Shown piece after piece: positions 1-10,085 of a stretch of DNA of 64,000 bases (positions within the stretch are counted from its first letter, which is position 1; every line of letters starts with the position of its first letter). Under the pieces are notes generated by a model, which was not told the origin of the DNA, did no database searches, and worked only from the letters and a program-made list of their open reading frames with translations. The DNA comes from Platanthera guangdongensis (taxonomy: Eukaryota > Streptophyta > Magnoliopsida > Asparagales > Orchidaceae), in contig CM077151.1 in assembly GCA_039583875.1 (NCBI GenBank), positions 112,982,609 to 113,046,608 on the forward strand. The letters are read 5' to 3'. A program made the position numbers and the translations under genes.

Positions 1-3000
1 CCCCAGCTCTCCTTATTACTCTAGTACAACCCTAGTGACTTAAGGTGTTACCGGGAAACCGACGGTCTTCCGCCGACCCCCACTCCAGTTGCTAACTAAG
101 ACTTGCACTTCTGATCCCTCACTAAGACAACTCTACCCACCAGGGTTGTTCATGTTGAACTCTCTTATTTCTGCCGATAATCAATCCCCTGGTAACCCCT
201 AAGGCAAGACCTATTTGTGTTATATGCAGACCATGTCCTATGGTTATCCTAAAAATGCAATGTTCCAAACCTTAAGACATCTTGTCTCTAAATATTTATC
301 CTAGGGTGGTATGGACTAAGGGGACTACCCTATGAATTCTCATAATTTTTCTTGGCCAAATAGTCCTTTAATTAAATCTTTTACTTTAAACGCTAGGTCA
401 TTTTACACATGAAGTAGTATGATTGAATATCTACTGACCTAGAGAATTTTTCCTGAGATGTATATTGATAATATATTGCTGCCTACAGAGTTTCATAATT
501 TTCCTTTAACTATTTATTCTCATTTCCTATTTAATATCAATTTCACACAAATTCCATTTTTCCAAATAAAGTATAGGCATTATGAAATCAAAAATTCCAG
601 GAAAATTACAAAACTTTTAGAGCACCAATTTATGACTATTGACAGAGTATCATCAGCATTTATTGTGTAATGGCCTGTAAAATTCCATTATAACATATTT
701 ACCAAAAATGCCATTGTATTAATCTAACAACTAACAATGCATGCATTAATTCTGAGAAATTCATGCAAAACTAATAATACCATTTTATAGCAGTAGAATA
801 AATTCCAAATTTTTCAGAGGTATATATCCATCATTTCAAGAATTAATAAGATAAGGGTAAAATGGGCAATTTAAGATATCTACTCCAAAGGTTCCTCAAA
901 ACAGAGGGATCATATTTTTCATAAGTTAAATATGACATTATCTATGCCTTGGCAAAAGTTTAGGATTTGTACTTGAGGAAAACCTATTTTCCAATTTTAT
1001 TTCCAAAATAGCTATATTTAAAATAAATTCCAATAAATGGAATTTTTGATTCCAAAAATTCCATGATTAATTTGAGGGATGAAATTTACCCTAATGAACC
1101 ACTGTAAATAATTCCAAGACCTTTTCATGTCACCATTGGGCTAAATACACTATATTTGCATTTTTGCTAATTGCACACCAAGGCATAACATTAGCTAACA
1201 CATGCAAGTGGATTCTCCAACATGAAGTGAACCCAAGGTGCTGAAAATTTTATCATGCACCAAGGATGTCCCCACTAACCTACCACCAAGTCTTGGGACC
1301 ATGGGGAGGTGTAGAACTCCTTATATTTCATTTATTTGTATTTTGATATTTTGGCAAAAACTATAGGAAAAGGTTCTCTAAAAATTCCTAAATTTAGGCA
1401 GGGGCTAAGTATGCCCTAATCATGCATGTGCCCAAAATTTGGGGCCATGGTGACTAATGGTTTGACCTGGACATCCAATTTAATTTCTGCCCTACCCTAG
1501 GACCAGTCCTAGGAGAAATGTCCTACAGGACTGTGCACTACACCAAATCACATGTTTATGGTGGCAAATTAAAGATAAGACCATCAGCTACAATTTTCAT
1601 TAAGATACTAAGTTCTGTAAATGCCTCTAAGAGGCCTAGCATTTACATGCAAGGTGGCTATAATAATGTGACAGAGATTTCACTATTCATCAAATAAAAT
1701 TTAATCATTTAAATACATGCACGAATCTTAAAGCCGGAAACCGACGGGATCGGTTCATCGTCCCCAGTGGTTTGACGACCACGATTTCATCTTCCTGGGC
1801 GATGTTGGCTGGCGTTTTCCGGCCAGCTGAGCCACCACCACCGCCGGCGGATATCGCCACCACCTTCGTTAAGGTGGGGGCTAGCGTTTCCCAGCGGTGG
1901 GGCCGCCGGAGTTGGCTCCTCCGACGAACCCGAGCAAGAAGAGAAAGGCTCGGTTTTCTCCATTTTCTCTCATGGCATCGGGCTCGATTGAGCTCGATAT
2001 CTCCCTAGATTGATCTAGAAACCTAATACGGGAAGAGGCGAGGCGAAACACACCTGAATTGGGGCTTGGCTGCGGGTCAGGAGGCGGTTTGCCGTGGTGG
2101 TGGTGCGCCGGCGAGCTCCACCCCGAAAACTCAATTCTCCACCATCCTCCATGATTAAGCACTCGATTTCCACTCCCTTCTGTCTCCTGAAGCTGTTGGT
2201 GAGGTCTATTTGGACGGAGGTGGAGTATATGGGGAGGTATTTCCTATGTGAGCTCGGTTTGAGCTTTGTTTGCTCCGCCCAGCTGCCAAGTGGCTCACAG
2301 CCCTGGTTTTCTGCTGGAAATGGAGAGGGGAGGTCGGCCACCTGGTTTTGGGCAGCTAAAACCATCTGATGGGGTGGCCATGTGGCCACCATTTCCTCTC
2401 CTTCATTTTCTCTCTCCTCCTACCCTTAAAATCCCACTTTTACCCCCTTGCATGTAGTCTCTCTCCTGATTTAGAGGGGTAGGACTGGTCTTGTTCACTT
2501 GGGCTGGCTATGGGCCAATTTTGGTGGCTTGGTCCAAGGGAAAATGGCTTGGTCTTCATTTCACTCTTTTAGGTCAATTTGTTGACTTGTTGACTTGGGG
2601 AGTTGACTTGGTCAACCATGGTGGGTGGGCTGACCCTACTTGGTGGAAATGGGTCTAGTGGCACCACCCAACTTGGGTTGGGTCAAGGGGGTGCCCTACT
2701 TAGGCTAATTGGGCTTATGAGTGTGGGTTTGACCAATTTAAGCCCAAGGTTGACTTTGGTCAACTTGGATCAAAATATTGACCAAATGGCATGCCCTAGG
2801 TGCACTTGGATTGTTTTTAGGGTTAGGGCAATGTGGTGGGGTCATGGAGTGGCTAGTGTCCCCTCTTAGGCTAGTTTGACCTAGTTTGACTATGGTCCTA
2901 TAGTGGGCCCCACATGGCTACCACCCACTACCTAGGGCCAAACATAGTTGGTCTTCCTTAAATCTCACCCATGCCTAACCCAATCTAAGTTGAGGGGTCC

Positions 3001-3022
3001 AGAAGTAACATGGGATGTTACA
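1..3022 (-). mobile_element. Minus-strand LTR (element H), incomplete at the window edge
   Basis: Read on the minus strand, a sequence starting TGTAACATCCCATGTTAC begins at 3022 and runs leftward. This is a usual start for a plant Ty3/gypsy LTR. It abuts, without a gap, the interior of an A-type LTR (3023 onward), as expected for an insertion edge. The stretch has an AT-rich part (about 200-1740), a GC- and CT-rich part (about 1740-2460), and a U3-like part rich in TTGAC motifs (2570-2900). No PBS complement is visible, so the LTR probably continues beyond base 1. Open frames at 458-670 and 1772-2869 show no recognisable domain and are treated as chance. It could instead be another kind of intergenic DNA that happens to end here. 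Confidence 0.5.
2570..2895. promoter_or_regulatory. Cluster of W-box cores (TTGAC/GTCAA) in the putative U3 of H
   Basis: About ten TTGACC/TTGACT or complementary GTCAA cores occur within roughly 320 bp, for example three TTGACT at 2581-2605, GTCAACC just after, and others near 2730, 2750-2790 and 2876-2890. TTGAC(C/T) is the WRKY-binding W-box. Position within the first ~450 bp of a minus-strand LTR would place them in its promoter region. Binding is inferred, not shown. Confidence 0.45.
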
Positions 3023-3315
3023 CGTGCCGTGGTTTGTAAAACATGTAATGTGAAGTGAAACATTTTGTAAGGCCTTAAGACTTATTTTGGGTATTTGTAT
3101 AACATTCCTAATTTGTATTAGTGGACATTCATGCTCTAATGCTGGGTTCTTTCTTGCAACCTTTATAAACTGCTTCCGCTAGAATGCTCTGTGTAGGACG
3201 TTGAGATTGGTTGGATGGTTTCCATACGTAACCACCCGGTCTGTCTGTGGCATACAGCGTCGGGCCCCGGCCAGACCTACTGCTATATGCTATATGACGG
3301 ATAGGAGGTGTTACA
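3023..3315 (+). repeat. A1 5' LTR, 3'-terminal fragment
   Basis: It matches the final 293 bp of the A-type LTR at 9793-10085, with few differences, and ends TGTTACA directly before the PBS. Its left edge is the insertion junction with H. The first bases, CGTGC, would be one copy of the target-site duplication of H. Confidence 0.9.
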
Positions 3316-3330
3316 ATTTGGTATCAGACT
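3316..3330 (+). other. A1 primer binding site
   Basis: The sequence ATTTGGTATCAGAC follows the LTR end. TGGTATCAGA is the plant initiator-methionine tRNA complement used by most Ty3/gypsy and Ty1/copia elements to start minus-strand DNA synthesis. Confidence 0.85.
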
Positions 3331-3353
3331 ACTGGTTTTGGTCGGGCTTAAGG

Positions 3354-3384
3354 GAATTCGTGGACGAATTCTTTTAAGGGGTGG
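3354..3384 (+). other. PPT-like motif misplaced next to the PBS
   Basis: The stretch contains GACGAATTCTTTTAAGGGG. This strongly resembles the sequence preceding each 3' LTR of A1, A2 and B (..CGAAATTCTTTTAAG then a G-run), yet it lies about 40 bp downstream of the 5' PBS. Confidence 0.6.
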
Positions 3385-3539
3385 TGAGCACATTGTGTGC
3401 GTCATCGTAATAACAGTAAAACGAACACATGAATGTCCACTTAGGAATGAAAATACTCGTGTTTGAGGAACCTGCGTGTTCCTATAATTCCTGTTCGCAA
3501 TTTTATTTGGTCGCTTAACGGTGTTTTGTACCACTATAG

Positions 3540-4439
3540 GTGACCGGAAGCGGTGCTGGACAGCCAGAATGTCCGGTTTCTGAGGAGCATTGTGCACCCG
3601 GTGAGGTGTTTGAGCCTCCTCCTTCGTATTAAACCGTTAGAAGGATCATAGAAGCGGTGTTCGCTGTGACGGGTGCACAGCTTGGAGGAAATGTACAACC
3701 CTGCGCCCCTATTGTGGCTTCAACGCCGGTGGGCGTGATGCAGCAGATGACCTTTGGTAGACCATTGGGGCAGCAGCTGAATATGCATTTAGTGCAGGGA
3801 GCGCACACAGTTGAGGAATATTTGCAAGCATTTCTTCTGATAAGTCGCTACCCATGCTTCGAGTTGGATAACGAACAAGCTACAGTCGATAGATTTTATA
3901 ATGGCCTGCGTGCCGAGTTACGAGTTCTACTGCTAGGACCAAAGCTATTGGGATTCCGAGCCTTGGTGGAATCAGCTAGATCTTTGGAGGCAGATATGAG
4001 GAAGACCCTCCCGATGCCAGCGACCATGGTATCGAACTATACAAACCCCATAAGAGCTGCATCCGGCAGAATGCTGGAGAAAGGGGGTATGAAATCGACT
4101 AGTAAAGCTACTTACACTTGTCATACTTGTGGAAAGAAAGGGCACTTTGCCCGAGACTGTTGGAATGGTGCTCGGAAGGGTAAGAAAGCTATGTCAGGAG
4201 CAGTCAAGGATGTTAGTGCAAAGGAAACGACATTCAAAGTGCCGAACACCTCAAAGTCTGTATATCGTAAATGGTATAAGAAGCATAGGACTTCGGGTTC
4301 AGCTCCTTCTAGTGCTTCTGGGGCGACTACGGCTCAGACCCCGGGCACATGTTTCAATTGTGGAGAGCCGGGGCATTATGCTCGTGAGTGCCTAAAGCCC
4401 TGGAGGAAGCACGCCGTTGTGACGACAGGTATGGTTTAA
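3540..4439 (+). pseudogene. A1 gag remnant with two zinc knuckles
   Basis: Gag packages retrotransposon RNA in a virus-like particle. The open frame 3657-4439 (260 codons) carries a C-terminal part of the gag core (EYLQAFLLISRYP) and two perfect CCHC knuckles, CHTCGKKGHFARDC and CFNCGEPGHYAREC. The N-terminal half of the core, normally with a WW motif, is missing, so there is an internal deletion. The same frame stays open upstream to a TAA at 3630-3632 and then back to 3540, where CTATAG|GTG looks like a splice acceptor. No good ATG begins the frame. The first exon may be the ATG mini-exon inside the LTR, as seen at 8771-8794. Confidence 0.8.
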
Positions 4440-4639
4440 AGATAGTTTTGCCTTAAACACTTGTCGCCCTTGTGCATGTTAGCTTAGAACTATTTGTGCT
4501 AAGCTTTGTTGCGACTTTACTTTATCTGCGAGAGCACCGTTCGTTTAGGGAGCTTCGCATTCCTTTATTAGGAATTATATTGTGCGTCGGAGTACCTCCT
4601 TCGATGGTAAAAGACAAATTGGATGCGTTATAGTCCAAT

Positions 4640-7600
4640 GGTGCTCATTGTGCGCGGGTAGACGTTGTTGCGCTTAGTTTTGGATTGGGAATCAGGAGTT
4701 CGATTTGTAAGCGTCGTTACTTCCGTTGGTGGAGTTCGACGTTATATTTGGTATGGACTGGCTCTCGGAGCAGCAAGCCAATATAGATGCGGTAACAAGG
4801 AAGTTAAGCTGGGAGCAAGTCGTGAGATGACCTTTACGGGCTCGAAGAGGTCGAGAAAGACGTTGGCGTCTGCTCTTCAGGTGGTGAAGGAGGTTCGTGC
4901 CGGAGCAGAACTATTCTTTACACTAGTGGAGGTTGCAAAGCCGAAGCCCACATTGGATTGTATTTCAGTGGTATCGGAATACCCTGATGTGTTCCCTAGA
5001 GATCTTCCTGGAGCCCCGCCTCGACAGGAGATAGATTTCATGTTTGAGCTAGTACCAGGTGCAAAGCCTGTGTCACGCTCTCCATATCGGCTAGCGCCTA
5101 ATGAAATGGCGGAGATGAAGGTGCAACTTCTAAAAGTTGTTGGAGCAAGGGTATGTGCGTCCAAGTCCTTCGCCTTGGAGCGCACCGACCCTCTTTAGTA
5201 AGAAGAAGAACGGAAGCTTGAGACTATGTATTAATTATCGGGAGCTCAACAAGTTGACGACAAAGAACAAGTACCCAATCCCAAGGATCGATGATCTTTG
5301 TGATCAGTTGGTCGGGCCGTTTGGGCTGACTAATGCGCCGTCAGTGTTCATGGATTTGATGAACAGGACTTTCAGGGAGTACTTGGACCATTTCGTGATC
5401 GTCCTCATCGACGATATTTTGGTGTACTCGCAAAGTGACGAAGATCACTTCAGGCATCTTCATTTGGTGTTGGAGACGCTAAGGAGAAATCAGTTGTATG
5501 CCAAGTTCTCGAAGTGGCGTTCCTCGGGCATATAGTAAGTGGAGTAGGTATTGCTGTGGATCCGGCGAAGATTGTTGCGATGCGGGAGTGGCCTGAGCTT
5601 TATACGGTACGGTAGCGGAAGTCCGGAGTTTTCTGGGGCTTGCCGGCTAATACAGGCGCTTCGTAGAGAACTTCTCGTGGATAGCGTTACCCCTCACTAC
5701 TTTGACGAGGAAGGAGCAGAAGTTCTTTTGGACGCCGGAGTGTGCGCGAACTTTTGAGGAGTTGTAATGTCGGTTGACCACGGCGCCAGTGTTGACTTCG
5801 CCGAGTGGGACCGAAGGCTATGAGATTTAGTAGCGCTGCTTCGGGCAGCGGGTTGGGTTGCGTACGACTGCAACACGAAAGTGTAATAGCGTATGGTGCG
5901 AGACAGCCAAAAGTGCACGAGAGGAACTATCCGGTCCATGACCTGTTGTTAGTGGCCGTGAGTTTTAGACTTGAAGCTGTGGAGGCATTATTTGTACGGT
6001 ATGACGATGGATATCTACGCCGATCATAAGAGCGTGAAGTATCGGATTGGTCAGAAGGATCTAACTTTGTGGCAGCATAGGTGGATGGAGTTCTTGGGAG
6101 ACTATACATTCAAGATCCACTACGCGCCTGATAAAGGGAATGCGGTTGCTGACGCAGTGAGTCGCCGAGCCCCAGCTCAAGCCAATTGGCTATCGGTGCA
6201 TGATGAGCGGTTGGTGCGAGAGTTGGAGGCGTTGGAGATTGTTTATGTGGACAAGCAATCAAGTGCTGAAGCAGTTCTGAATTGGACTGAAGTCCAATAT
6301 GACATGGATGATCGTATTCGGCAGGCTTAGGATATGGATGCTCATATGAAGCAGTTCGTGGTAGAGACTCTGGATGGGTCAAATTCCCAATTCGTCGTGG
6401 AGGACGGATTGCTTTGGAAAGACGGTCATCTGTGCGTCCCAAGTGCGGGCAATTTACGGGTGGAGTTGTTGTACGAGGCACACTATACCAAGTACTCGAT
6501 TCACTCGGGGAGCACAAAGATGTCCCGTGATGTTAAGAAACTGTTTTGGTGGTCGGGTTTGAAGAAAGGTGTGGCGCTATGAGTAGCGAAGTGCCGAACT
6601 TGCACCTTTGTGAAGGCAGAGTGCCAAAAGTCGGGAGGATCTCTTAAGTCCTTGCCTATTCCGGATTGGAAATTCGACGACAGCTCTATGAACTTTGTGC
6701 ACGGTTTGCCAAGGTCGCCAAAGGAGAACGACGCCATTTGGGCGGTCGTAGATCAGTTGTCGAAGGTGTCGCATTTTATTCCGCATAGGAAGGATGATCC
6801 GGTGGAGAAGTTGGCAAAGCTTTAGGTGGATAACATAGTACGACTTCATGGTGTGCCCCGCAGCATCGTGAGTGACCGAGATGGGTGGTTCACGTCCAAT
6901 GACTGGAGGCTGGTGCAGCAAATGTTGGGAACAAAGCTGAAATTCAGCAAAGCCTTCCATCCGCAAACGGATGGGCAGACCGAGAGGGTCAATAGAACTA
7001 TGGAAGACATGCTCCGCATGTGTGTCTTGGATTTCGGAAAGCAATGAGAAGACCACCTTTATTTGGTGGAGTTCGCATACAATAATAGCTACCAAGCGAG
7101 TATTCAGATGGCGCCTTTCGAGGCCCTATATGGTAGAAAATGTCGCACGCCGTTGTCTTGGTTAGAAACGGGTGAGTCAAGGTTGTATAAGCGATCGGAA
7201 GTGGAGGGTGCTACTTCTTTGGTGCGAACCATTCGGGAGAGGTTGCTTATCGCTCAGGACCGGCAAGCAAAGTACTATAATGCCAAGCACAGGAACGTGT
7301 AGTTCGCTGTGGGCGATTATGTATACTGAAAGATCAAGCCGTTCAAGGGTGTCTCGTAGGTGCGGCGATTGAAAAAGCTAAGCCCGAGGTACCTTGGGCC
7401 GTTTGAGGTTCTGGAGCGGGTTGGGGAAGCGGCCTATCAATTCAAGTTTTTAGTAGAGCTTAGTGGTCTACATGATGTATCCCATATTTCGGTGCTACAG
7501 AAGGCGGTGCCAGAGCCTACGCGAGTGATCGCGGTCGATCAAGCACCGGTTGGTAGTGGGTTGACGACAAAAGTAAAGCGAGTATGGATTGAGGACTCGG

Positions 7601-7686
7601 AGGTCAAGCGACTACGCAATAACGAGATCAGGTTGGTCAGTGTCCGGTGGGACAATTGCGGTCGTGAGGGGCTCTCTTGGGAGTGA
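4640..7686 (+). pseudogene. A1 pol remnant (PR, RT, RNase H, IN)
   Basis: Pieces of the polyprotein lie in order. The protease C-terminus (FGMDWLSEQ in the frame near 4740-4800) lacks its DTG active site. RT follows from the YPDVFPRDLPGAPP hinge at about 4980 to [14 protein letters not shown] at about 5395. RNase H lies at about 5800-6180 and integrase at about 6200-7300, with a chromodomain-like tail at about 7590-7690. Between DQLVG and PFGLTNAP (after 5319) 120 bp are missing relative to A2, an in-frame loss of 40 codons that removes an RT catalytic-fold segment. At least eight stops or frameshifts interrupt it. Confidence 0.88.
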
Positions 7687-7789
7687 GAGCAGACGATGCT
7701 TGACGAGTACCCGGAGTTGTTCCGCTCAGGTACAAATTTTGTTTTGTACATGTCTTTCCGTTATGTAATTTCGTGGGCGAAATTCTTTT

Positions 7790-7803
7790 AAGAGGGGGAG
7801 AGT
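7790..7803 (+). other. A1 polypurine tract
   Basis: AAGAGGGGGAGAGT lies directly before the 3' LTR start (TGTAACGCC). It is the plus-strand DNA priming site. Confidence 0.85.
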
Positions 7804-7865
7804 TGTAACGCCCCGAAACTCAAAGGAGCAAAGGGGGACGTTTTGGGCCAGTTTGGGGTTCTGGC

Positions 7866-8500
7866 TGCAGGCACACGGCCTGGGATACGGGTGTGTCCCA
7901 GGGCGTGTCAAGCCTGTGTCGACATTGAGACGGGAGTCGACACGGCACACGGCCTGCGACACGGGCGTGTCGACCCGTGTCAACACTTAGCCGCGAAGTC
8001 GACACTCTGCGTTCGACGAAGTGTCGAGACATGGCACACGGCCTGCGACACGGGCGTGCCGCAGGGCGTGTCGACCTGTCTCGACGATCGTCCCGGGGAG
8101 TCGACGAGATTTGCTCGACGATGCGTCGAGACAAGGCACACGGCCTAGGAAACGGGCGTGTTCAAGGCCGTGTCATCAGGTCGACGATCTTCACTCGATG
8201 AAGTGTCGAGTGTCGAGACCGTGTACACGGCCTGGGGTCCATGCGTGTTGAGGTGACACGGGTAGGGACACGGGCGTGTCCTCGAACCCGTGCAGTGCTC
8301 GGGTTGATTTCTGGGAAAAATGATGGGGTACACGGCCGGACACATGGCCGTGTCACATGGAACACGGGCGTGTCAGCTCGAACACGGGCGTGTTCGATAC
8401 CCGTGTGAGGTTCCCGGTGATTCGATTTTGACGGTGAATGAGGCACACGGCCCGGGACACGGGCGTGTGCCAGGCCGTGTTCGGTCCAGATTGGGCATTT
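7866..8500. repeat. Palindromic GACACGGGCGTGTC / TCGAC array in A LTR
   Basis: The stretch is built from degenerate repeats of ACACGGCC, GACACGGGCGTGTC and CTCGACGAxGTGTCGAG, each a near-palindrome, in units of about 100 bp. The same design is present in B LTRs (13065-13720 and 19790-20450) and in the other A LTR (22375-22930). Confidence 0.8.
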
Positions 8501-8770
8501 CAGTCCCGAATCAAAGCCGTTCGTCTCCTAATTTTGAGATCCAACAGCTGGGGGTTGTTCCTGAAGGGATCTACCCGGGTTTGGGCTTTCAAAACCCTCA
8601 CTTTTCTTAAGTGTTCTCTTTCTAAAGCCTTAGAGAGAGAGAGGAGAGCCAAGGGAGGAAGAAGGAGCTAGATCTCGCCATTGGAGGAGCTTCGAAGCTC
8701 CGAATCGCAAGCCGACTCCGGATCCACGGAGGCAAAGCTAGTACGGTGCTTTTCATGCGATTACTTTTTG

Positions 8771-8794
8771 ATGGAGCCAAAGAGGAACGCTAGG
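8771..8794 (+). other. Eight-codon ATG mini-exon with splice donor in A LTR
   Basis: An ATG opens eight codons (MEPKRNAR) and is followed directly by GTAACG, a plausible 5' splice site. The equivalent stretch exists, with exactly eight codons and the same GTAACG, at 14004-14027 (MARKRSRK), 20730-20753 (MARKRSRK) and 23216-23239 (MAPRKNSR). The peptide resembles the basic N-terminus of Tekay-clade Gag. Phase 0 at the donor matches the in-frame acceptor at 3540 in A1. Splicing is inferred. Confidence 0.5.
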
Positions 8795-9221
8795 GTAACG
8801 ATCCTCATCTTGAGCATGAGTAGCTCTCTTTCTTTGCATAGGAAGCCCGCTCTCGCGAGTTTGCGGAGAGTTGGAGGCGTTCCTTCGGGTAGATATCTGA
8901 AGTCCCCGTTGTTTAGAGTCCGTAAGCGAGAACGGACATAGGTATGATGTGTGAAGCCTACCCGGACATGTTGGTCTGGATCGGTGTTGTTGCATTGCAT
9001 AAATGCCGGAGAAGACTCCGTGCTATGGTTTGTTTTTCGGGTTTTCTACGCGGTAGATTGCAGCAGGGAGCCTTGGGGACTAACCCAAAGGTGCACCCGA
9101 AAAACTGGGCGGATACGAGATCTTGCCAACATGGAGGCCTGAGAGCCAACTTGAACATAACCGAGTTATGTGAAATTGTGTGATGAAAATGGGACTCGGG
9201 AGAAGTTTGACCTGCGCAAAT

Positions 9222-9465
9222 GGCTTAAATTGTCGTTGCGACGTGAGCACGGGTTAGATGGAACCGTACCCATATCTATGTCGTTCGGGTTAAAGAGACC
9301 TAAGGTTACGTGGCACTTGCCGTTGGCATAGATGGGAGTCTTCGGCGGTCAATGGCTTAAATTGACGTGACCCATGCCGGGAAGACAAATTGTTCATATG
9401 TTTGGCCGTCAAAGTGGCGGTGGTGGGTCCGGAATGTCCATGGCTTTAACTGACGTGACATCGAC
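9222..9465 (+). repeat. Three dispersed TGGCTTAAATTG(A/T)CGT motifs in A LTR
   Basis: Copies lie near 9222, 9351 and 9440; the last two read TTGACGTGAC or TGACGTGACA. TGACGTGAC combines the TGACG core of as-1-type bZIP sites with ACGTG. The second A LTR keeps all three copies (about 23661, 23768 and 23858). Confidence 0.5.
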
Positions 9466-10085
9466 CGGTTCACCGAGAATGTGCCCTGAGTGCACGGGGT
9501 GTGTGGCCGTGTGAGCCTACGCCTGTGATGAAATGAATACTATTATATTGCTCGCTTGTGCTAATAAAACTGCAGGGAAGGAGCATTGCCGCCCCGAGTT
9601 GGGGGCGAGATCGTTATAATTTGGTCAGCATTGCTGACCATTGCCTTTTTGTTTGCCACCGTGCGGTGGTTATGTTGCTTGCAGGTGCTGCTGGACCATG
9701 CGGTCAATAGCGGGCTAAAGCCCAAATGCGAAGCCGGCCCTTGAAGGCCTAATTGGAAGTGTTTACTGCTTTATTCATGTGTGACCGGCGTGCGTGCCGT
9801 GGTTTGTAAAACATGTAATGTGAAGTGAAACATTTTGTAAGGCCTTAAGGCTTATTTTGGGTATTTGTATAACATTCCTAATTTGTATTAGTGGACATTC
9901 ATGCTCTAATGCTGGGTTCTTTCTTGCAACTTTTATAAACTGCTTCCGCTAGAATGCTCTGTGTAGGACGTTGAGATTGGTTGGATGGTTTCCATAAGTA
10001 ACCACCCGGTATGTCTGTGGCATACAGCGTCGGGCCCCCGCCGGACCTACTGCTATATGCTATATGACGGATAGGGGGTGTTACA

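Larger units (their letters stand above)
3023..10085 (+). mobile_element. Element A1, Ty3/gypsy Tekay-like, decayed
   Basis: It consists of the last 293 bp of its 5' LTR, a PBS, broken gag and pol, a polypurine tract and a full 3' LTR (7804-10085, 2282 bp). The 5' fragment 3023-3315 corresponds base for base in extent to 9793-10085 of the 3' LTR. The missing part of the 5' LTR should lie left of the window, beyond H. The pol ends in a chromodomain-like tail typical of Tekay/Del chromoviruses. Many stops, frameshifts and deletions show it is not autonomous. Its 3' LTR also serves as the left LTR of A2. Confidence 0.85.
7804..10085 (+). repeat. A-type LTR, 2282 bp, shared by A1 (3') and A2 (5')
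   Basis: It starts TGTAACGCCCC and ends GTTACA, a terminal inverted repeat. The first ~700 bp form a GC-rich palindromic array. A conserved ATG mini-exon lies at 8771, and three copies of an ATGGCTTAAATTG-like motif lie further on. It is followed at once by RT-coding sequence, not by a PBS, so A2 lacks its leader, gag and protease. Confidence 0.92.

Noticed and set aside
1772..2869. Possible host gene in the GC-rich stretch
   Set aside because: Short overlapping frames on both strands without domains, consistent splice sites or codon bias. The position fits an LTR leader region.
7866..8610. Several Arg/His-rich frames in the A LTR (and matching ones in B LTRs)
   Set aside because: Composition follows from the CACGGGCGTGTC repeats. 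Frames exist on both strands and are not conserved between LTR copies.
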